64,000 nucleotides of DNA, taken from Populus alba (Eukaryota > Streptophyta > Magnoliopsida > Malpighiales > Salicaceae). Positions 57,734 through 64,000 of the stretch are shown here, piece after piece (position 1 is the first letter of the stretch; the number at the start of each line of letters is the position of its first letter). The translations under genes were made by a program, and so were the position numbers. The DNA lies in the NCBI RefSeq assembly GCF_005239225.2, contig NC_133297.1, positions 20,076,147 to 20,140,146 on the forward strand. The letters run 5' to 3'. The notes below the pieces were generated by a model that saw nothing but the letters and a program-made list of their open reading frames with translations, did no database searches and was not told the origin of the DNA.

Positions 57734-58679
57734 TGATGCGAACCTCGTGATCACGTGGTCAAAGCAACCCACAATCAAGATTGAGATCTGATCCCGGAAA
57801 GCCGAAATAGGTCTGATAGGAGTGTGACACAATGGAAACCTGCCCCAAGGCACGAACACTATTGGAATGAGTAGAATGACGCCATAAAGCCAGTTAATCT
57901 TTGATAAGTCAGATTCAGTTCGTTCAAGAACTGAAGAATGCAAGAATCACTCTCACGCGTTAAAACTGAAAAGTTCAGAATAATAAATCATCAAAGCTGC
58001 CGAAATTATGGCTTACATGAGTTTAAATAGTTCTTGAAAAATTAACCCTAATGGACCTCTTATGTGGACTTATATGAGGTCCACTCAAAACTGGCCCAAA
58101 ACCCTAAACTAAAAAGCCGATAACCTGATCCAAACAAGCCTTGGATCCTAGCTGAAAACAAACTATTAATTAAGCCCAAACATGAAAGAAAATAATAAAA
58201 ATAAGTAACTTGTCATTAAATACCACCAACCCTTCTTTCCTTGTGTAGCTATGATGAATAAGGAATCCTTATAAGAAAAGGATTCTGAAACATTAATGAA
58301 TCCTTGCCACACTAGGAGATTATATTGCAACTCATTAAAGATCCTTGTGGAACTAGGAAATTCCCAAGACCAGCTCCCACATCCTTGGAGGAAAAGAATC
58401 TTAATCAAATAGGAAGTCCACAAGTCAAATGGAAGTAAATAACAAAATTTGTACAGCCTCTGTTGACCAGTATTGGGGTGCCTTCCCGAACTCCGATTGA
58501 CCTGCAATTTTAACCCAAGGTAGTAAGATATGTCTGGAGAGTCCACATAAAATATTAGCCTGATCCAACGATCAGATTGAGAATTATGACTGTTGCCGTA
58601 AACCTGGACTGTTGCGCTTTTTATGCCAAAATCCGAATCTAACCTTACTTGGGTCGTATCACAGGGCTGAACCGTATCA
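57734..58679 (+). mobile_element. Nested solo LTR, 946 bp
   Basis: Starts TGATGCG and ends CGTATCA (imperfect inverted ends). It is flanked by the 5-bp duplication CCTTG (57729-57733, 58680-58684). The other LTR copies read straight through this point ('tctaaccttgacatt' near 800). No coding sequence. It is from a different, unrecognised LTR family. Confidence 0.9.
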
Positions 58680-58767
58680 CCTTGACATTTGTTTTTATCA
58701 TTGTTTAATCCTTACATTAATCTTCCATCTCAAAGTTCTCATTAATTTCTTCCTCCTCTTTTTTTTT

Positions 58768-58802
58768 TATTTATTTATTATTATTATTAGTACTACTACT
58801 AT

Positions 58803-58834
<32 letters not shown>

Positions 58835-58853
58835 TTATTACTATTACTATTAC

Positions 58854-58896
<43 letters not shown>

Positions 58897-59085
58897 TACA
58901 TTCTGTTTATATTATATAATTTATCTCTTTGAACTTTTCATAAACTCAGTATATAGGCTGGAAACCTGTGACCCGATCTTTTAGATCATTCTCAGGTATA
59001 ACAACACCACGTACTGAGTATTATTATTATTACTATTATTGTTATTATTGTTGTTGTTATTGTTGTTGTTGTTGTTGTCTTGTTA
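58768..59085. repeat. (TTA)n/(CTA)n tracts in the 5' LTR
   Basis: Long trinucleotide runs at 58768-58905 and 59020-59085, matching positions of shorter runs in the other LTR copies. Confidence 0.95.
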
Positions 59086-59203
59086 TTTATAATTTATACA
59101 ATTAACCTCTCTGTGGTTCGACCTTGGTCTTGTCGGGTTATTTATTACTTCGACACTCCTGCACTTGGGAGAAGACATCAATCTTTTGGTTGTGTCAAGT
59201 TTT

Positions 59204-59220
59204 TGGCGTCGTTGCCGGGG
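59204..59220 (+). promoter_or_regulatory. Primer-binding site, tRNA-Asp type
   Basis: TGGCGTCGTTGCCGGGG lies 6 nt after the LTR. It is complementary to the 3' end of plant tRNA-Asp with one mismatch. This primer is usual for Athila/Tat-group elements. Confidence 0.85.
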
Positions 59221-59360
59221 AGGTAAATTTTTGTACAAATTATAAATTTTGTTATATTTTTCTCCTTTCACTTTTCTTTTATCTAACTTTTGTTTCTTGT
59301 GTTTCATCTCCTTTTCCTTTTCCTTTTCTTCTCTTCTTTTTATTCTTTTCCTACACATGC

Positions 59361-61288
59361 ATGAGAGTTTGGTCACATACATTAAATGATAAACTTTGTA
59401 GGGTATCCTTATCTTCTTTAGAAAACATGGATGAAAAGGATAATCAGTCGCTTTATAATGAGAATAATCGGGTTAGAACACTTAAAGACTACATGAATCC
59501 AACAAAAACAATTGCGCGATCATGTATATTTTTTCCTCCTGATGCATCTCATTTTAATTTTAAGCCAGACATTATTCAACTTTTACCTTCTTTTCATGGC
59601 TTAGATCTAGAAAATCCATACTTGCATTTGAGAGACTTTGAGGAAGTTTGTAACACTTATAATGACTCAAATTGTAGCATGAACACCATCAGATTAAAGC
59701 TTTTTCTTTTTTCTTTAAAAGATAAAGCTAAAACTTGGCTACAAAATTTGAAACCAGGATCCATTCGTGCTTGGGATAAAATGCAACAACAATTTTTAAA
59801 GAAGTTTTTTCCATTTCACAGAACAAACTCTTTCAAAAGACAAATCACCACTTTCACTCAAAAACCAGGTGAAACATTTTACCAATGTTGGGATAGGTAT
59901 CGAGACTTGCTTAATACTTGCCCTCATCATGGTTTTTAAACATGGAGATTGGTTTCACATTTTTATAAAGGATTAACACCTAAAGATAGGCAAATGGTGG
60001 AATTGATGTGCAATGAAACTTTTGAAGATAAAGACCCTGATGAAGCAATGGAGTACCTAGACTTGCTAGCTGAAAATGCGCAAAATTAGGACACTGCACG
60101 CACTTATGAGGCACCAAGTAAAATCCAACCTCATTCATCTAATGGAGGTAGGTATAACCTTAGGGAAGATCATGACCTCCAATCCAAGTTTGCATCTTTA
60201 GCTAGAAAAGTTGAGGCACTAGAATTGAAAAAGAGTGGTCAATTAAAATTTGTTCAAGACATTGTGTGTCAAATCTATGAAACAAATGAACATGCAACCA
60301 ATGAGTGTCCAACTTTGCCTTCTTTCAAGGAATGCTTCCATGAACAAGCCCATGCTTTAAACAGTTTCCAAAGGCCTAATCATAACCCATACTCGCAAAC
60401 ATACAATCCTGGTCGGAGAAATCACCAAAATTTTAGTTAGAAGAGTGATAACAATAATGCACAAACTTCACAACCACCGTTTCAAGCACACCATAATTTC
60501 CAAAATTTTCATGGATATGCACCTCCCTATGCTCCACCTCCTAGAAGAAATCTTGAGGAAACATTGCATGTATTCATTGAAAAGCAAGAGATAATCAACA
60601 CTCAACTTGCTCAAAGCATGACAGGTTTTAAAGATACTCTTGCAAAGTTAACATCTGCTCTCAGTTTTCAAGAGAACGGTAAGTTTCCATCTCAACCACA
60701 GCAAAATCCAAAGGAGAAATACAATGTAAATGCAAGTAGTTCTAGAAGTCAACAGATGGATCAAGTCAAATCAGACATCACTCTTCGCAGTGGTAAGGTT
60801 ATTGAAAAACCCATTCTTGAACCTTGTGAGAAAGATGATGAGTCAATCTCTGAGGGTAAGGAAGGGGTTGAATCTGAACATTGCAAAGAAAAGACTGATT
60901 CCCCACTAGCACTTTCATTTCCTCATGCCATGACCAAACAGGAAACAATCGATGATGAAAAAGGCATCGAAAATGTTGTCGCGGATCATTTGTCAAAGTT
61001 GACAATAGATTTGACATCTAACATCACACCGATCAATGATTACTTTCCTGATGAATCTTTACTTTCTCTTAGTTCAATGCCTTGGTTTGCTAAAAATAAC
61101 AATTTTCTTGCTTCAGGATTTTTGCCAGCTCATTTGGATAACCAAGATAAAAGAAAGTTTTTGAGAGATGTGCAAAACCTTTATTGGGATGACCCTTACT
61201 TAATCAAATATTGTCCTGATCAAATATTTCAAAGATGCATTCCCGACAATGAGGTAAGTAGTGTCATTAAATTTTGTCACTCTTAAGC
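59361..61288 (+). pseudogene. Gag, with stops, fused in frame to RNase H end and integrase start
   Basis: The ATG at 59361 opens 'MRVWSHTLNDKLCRV'. The capsid-like region has 'FPPDASHFNFKPDIIQLLPS', 'KAKTWLQNLKPGSIRAWDKM' and 'FFPFHRTNSFKRQITTFTQK'. In-frame stops lie near 59937, 60087 and 60437. A degenerate zinc knuckle (CQIYETNEHATNEC, second Cys replaced by Tyr) is at about 60265. From 60564 a 240-codon frame runs through gag C-part ('SDITLRSGKVIEKP') and, at about 60955-60985, passes into RNase H end 'NVVADHLSKLTIDL' and the pre-integrase region 'KYCPDQIFQRCIPDNEVSSV'. Gag would package the RNA; the fused part lacks catalytic cores. Confidence 0.85.
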
Positions 61289-61560
61289 ATGTGGGGATCA
61301 TTTCTCGTCAAAAAAGACGACTGCAAAAATCTTACAAAGTGGATTTTACTGGCCCACCATGTTCAAGGACTCATATGCATTCTGCAAAACCTGTGAAAAT
61401 TGTCAAAAGGTAGGATTTATTTCAAAACATAGAGAGTCTTTAGATAATCTTCTATTGACTCTTAAGGCTCATCATAGTGGAGATGTGCATTGGGCAATTC
61501 ATGATTTATGACCCCATTTTCATAAAGAACAAGCTCATCATAGTCTTGGGAATTTGACTA
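61289..61560 (+). pseudogene. Integrase zinc region joined to post-integrase frame
   Basis: 'YWPTMFKDSYAFCKTCENCQ' (about 61340-61410) is followed directly by 'RESLDNLLLTLKAHHSGDVH', the post-integrase frame. The whole DDE core and integrase C-terminus are missing. The join is near 61425-61435. Confidence 0.8.
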
Positions 61561-61889
61561 TATAAAAAAAAAGACCCTATTTGCCAGTTTTTATAATCTT
61601 TCATCTTCAGCACAACAAATTATAATCTCTGATGCTACTGCTGAACAATTGATTGACCAATTACAATCTTTCATCCGTGTAATTAATCCCTCCATGAGTC
61701 GTATAAATTGGTCAACTAAGAAAAGCCATAAAAAGCTTAGATTGGATTTAAGCCTTCGTTTGTAAAACTTTGTGTCTTCTGGTTTTATTATTGTGTTTTG
61801 TTGTTTCTTATATTTATTTAAGTGTGTTTCAAGTTTGTCAGTGTTCGTTATTTCAGGTGATGTCTTCTATACTCTATCTTTCTACCTTA

Positions 61890-61932
61890 AGACATTGAGG
61901 ACAATGTCTCATTTTGGTTGGGGGGGAAGGGT
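61890..61932 (+). promoter_or_regulatory. Conserved 'aggacaatgtctcattttggttggggggg' block
   Basis: Also on the minus strand at about 52700-52745. A purine-rich run after an inverted 'gacattgaggacaatgtctc' repeat is common upstream of the 3' end in this group and may act as a second polypurine tract. Confidence 0.45.
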
Positions 61933-62349
61933 AGTAGTTGATATTTTTTTAAAAAAAACCTGTGTTTTTCTATTTCATAAACTATTGGCAAAACTGTTGT
62001 TACTAGGATGGCAGAGTAAAAGGAGTTCTTTTGTTAAAGTGACTCTTGAGATGCATCTTAGTAAACATTCTTCACAAGGTCTATCAGAATACTTCTTGAA
62101 ATATTCAGGTTTACAAACTCTCGTATTATCAACACTTAATTCTGCTCATATGCTCATTTAACAAGTATTCTTAAATCTTCATTTACACACACACACTTTA
62201 ACATATGATTATGAGTTGCACATTGGATTATTACATTATTTATGTTCTTTTGTTAAAGGTAACAACTAAGGGAAAGGAATAGTACATAATTTGCAAAAAA
62301 AATAATAAAAAAATAAAAAAAATAATGATAATAAAAAGGTAGATAAGTT

Positions 62350-62625
62350 TGGTTTCGTAGCCTCCCTAATCTAAGCAATTAAGCCCGAAGGGGTGTTTTA
62401 ACACTTAATACCCTAAAGTCAACTGACTTGGGAGCTATTGGCTCAATGCTTGTTACATGGGTTGAGGAGAAAAGCTTAAGGGAATCAAACATTGCACTAT
62501 CTACGTATCAGTATTTGCAACCCAAGTTGCTAAGCTCGTAGGTGTGTCTCAACACCTAATGCCCTAAGACCAACTAGTCTGGGAGTCATTAGCCTAAAAC
62601 TCGTTACATGGGTTAAAGATACATT
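62350..62625 (+). repeat. Two diverged ~200-bp repeats with stem-loops
   Basis: 'taa(g/t)c...aggggtgttttaacacttaata' (62370-62470) and 'aggtgtgtctcaacacctaatg' (62540-62640) head similar blocks ending 'gttacatgggtt'. Each has an AGGTGT...ACACCT-type stem. The minus-strand element keeps the same pair at 52080-52330. Confidence 0.65.
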
Positions 62626-62954
62626 GTGTTTCAAGTTGTATGTGTATATAAATAAATAAAAAGAAAAAGAAAAAAAAAAACAAATAATCCCAACCTAAGG
62701 AAGTTAACCTTAAACATTAGAACAAAAATTTGTTTTTCTTCCAAGTAAAGCCCCATAACTATATGTTGATATTTTGAGCACAAAAGAAAGGTTTAGTAAT
62801 ATCTTGTTTAAGAGGTATTGAGCAGATATATGAATTTAATGAGAGTTTGTTTATCTGGATAGATTAAAGTAAGTTCAATGATGAATGCCTTGCTTTGTGG
62901 AACTTACAAATTGTTTTTCTATTTTAACGCTTTGATTATTAGGGACTAGTAATA

Positions 62955-62970
62955 AGCTGGTTGGGGGAGG
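62955..62970 (+). promoter_or_regulatory. Polypurine tract
   Basis: 'ggttgggggagg' directly precedes the 3' LTR. Confidence 0.8.
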
Positions 62971-64000
62971 TGATTAGTACTTAAAAGTGCATATTTATCA
63001 AGGTTTTATATCATCATTTTGCACTTAAAGTATCAATAACTTCTTAACTAAAGCATGTTTTATAATAACAAGTCTAATACTATAAAATGTCCTAATATAT
63101 GGTAAATGTTCATCTTAAATGCAGGCCTATCACATAAATCAAAGGATTGATTGATGAATTCAACTACTGAAATTTGTGAAGATAAAGAGAGGGTTAAACT
63201 TAGAAAAGAGATGGTGGTGTAGTCCAAACTGCAACACTGTTCGATAATTTGGTCATATCTCGAGTTCTAGATGTTCAAATGACCTCAAATTTTTACACAG
63301 ATTTAGTAAGACATAGGCCTACAACTTTCATGTTTTCATCAAGATCTAAGAAGGCCGTTTTCAAGTCCAAATTATAGCAACAACGGAGAAGTCCGAATCT
63401 ATCCTACAACCCGGACACTTTTCAGTGTTTGGCCCATATCTGGAGTTCTAGAAGTCCAAATGACCTCCATTTTTTTTTCCTAGAAAGCTGAGTCAATTTC
63501 CTACAACTTTCATGTTTTCCAGTGGACCCAGTTCGGATGCTAGCATTTGTTTTTTATTTAGACAAGAAGATAAGGATTTTCACCAAGTCAAAAGTTAGCC
63601 ACCCACTCAACAATTATTTATCAAATCAATAATTCTGAATTTTGGCCTATAGAAGGAGGCATTTGCCATGCATTTGGGAGCTTGGTTGTTCAGATCAAGT
63701 TCATGCTCTTTATTTCTCTCTTTATATTTTTTTTTGTAATTCTTAAGTTTTGCTTTCATTAATATCTTGTTTATGTTTTTCATTTTCTTTCCTTTCCTTT
63801 CCTTAGTTAACTTGTATCTTATTTATGTTCTTGTTTTGTTTATTTATGTTTCTCTTCTTCATTATGTTTAGCTAAGTTTATTATGTCAAGGTGAAAAGGT
63901 AACACTAATGGAGTAAGAATAAGTATGGTGTAAACTCAATATGGATCTTACTGTTTAATATTAACGTGTCTTATCTTTTTATCTTACTAATTCTTAATAC
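62971..64000 (+). repeat. 3' LTR (first 1030 bp; continues past window)
   Basis: Collinear with 56369-57398, including the TATA segment (near 63646). From the 5' LTR the end should lie about 1.88 kb after the start, roughly 850 bp beyond the window. Confidence 0.9.

Larger units (their letters stand above)
56369..59197 (+). repeat. 5' LTR (about 1.88 kb plus a 946-bp insertion)
   Basis: TGATTAGTACTTAAAAG at the start, TGTCA at the end. TATA segment 'cctataaaaggaggca' near 57043. Preceded by ggtga (56364-56368), the expected left target duplication. Confidence 0.88.
56369..64000 (+). mobile_element. Plus-strand, internally deleted Athila-like element (runs off the window)
   Basis: 5' LTR 56369-59197, primer-binding site 59204-59220, internal region to 62970, 3' LTR from 62971 past the end. 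The internal region keeps gag but lacks protease, RT, most of RNase H and the integrase core. It goes straight from gag to the RNase H end, to the integrase zinc region, to the post-integrase remnant. LTR starts are collinear over the ~1030 bp available, with few differences. This is a non-autonomous derivative that would need enzymes in trans. Confidence 0.9.

Noticed and set aside
59204..59220. Possible tRNA gene because of similarity to tRNA-Asp
   Set aside because: Only the 17-nt complement of the tRNA 3' end is present; it is a primer-binding site.

Overview
The window is plant nuclear DNA: AT-rich, with one intron-bearing host gene near the left end and otherwise nested, mostly broken transposable elements. 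A woody eudicot of the Salicaceae type (Populus or Salix) is my best guess. It rests on the look of the tnp2-type CACTA transposase, the Tekay-like, Athila-like and Tat-like retroelements, and an AT-rich dispersed repeat carrying 'gtgacccgg...gagttaac' modules. The taxon is inference.

Layout. 1-1209 is the 3' part of an Athila-type LTR inserted into a minus-strand CACTA transposase pseudogene (1210-2905), whose subterminal region runs to about 4004. 6099-10060 is the only genic island. It holds an intact-looking GH17 beta-1,3-glucanase gene (minus, four exons, 8086-9992), a duplicated piece of its exon 3 (6588-6749), and, abutting that piece, an intron-containing but frameshifted dUTPase pseudogene (plus, 6751-7444). 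10060-22690 is AT-rich intergenic DNA with a 2.6 kb solo LTR (12515-15135, target duplication TGTTT), a possible 0.6 kb LTR (18625-19233) and Tat/Ogre-like debris.

22690-46270 is a nest. Minus-strand Tat-lineage fragments lie at both ends (integrase at 22695-23290, protease region at 44506-45430). Between them are a Tekay/Del-type chromovirus on the minus strand (to 33743, LTRs about 3.2 kb), a 62-bp tandem array, a 718-bp foldback made of two head-to-head Athila LTR ends (34284-35001), a 3.9 kb solo LTR (35249-39123, target duplication CTTTT) and a minus-strand Athila-like element (39248-44505). 46280-48430 is compositionally distinct and may be a LINE-type retroposon. 50105-56368 is a rearranged minus-strand Athila-like element. 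It is interrupted at 56369 by a plus-strand, internally deleted Athila-like element that runs off the right edge. The 5' LTR of that element carries a nested 946-bp solo LTR.

The most unusual material is in the Tekay-type LTRs. These long LTRs are built largely of several unrelated minisatellites, and at least three of those consist of units that are perfect or near-perfect DNA/RNA hairpins: ATTAGC-CGAA-GCTAAT, CATCCG-TT-CGGATG, TCGGCAGCGA...TCGCTGCCGA and GCAGCGAAA...TTTCGCTGC. One array seems to have been the site of a recombination that replaced the left end of the chromovirus. Also notable is a conserved open reading frame downstream of the Athila-like integrase, with a P-loop-like PGTGKST motif, present in three minus-strand copies plus a plus-strand remnant.
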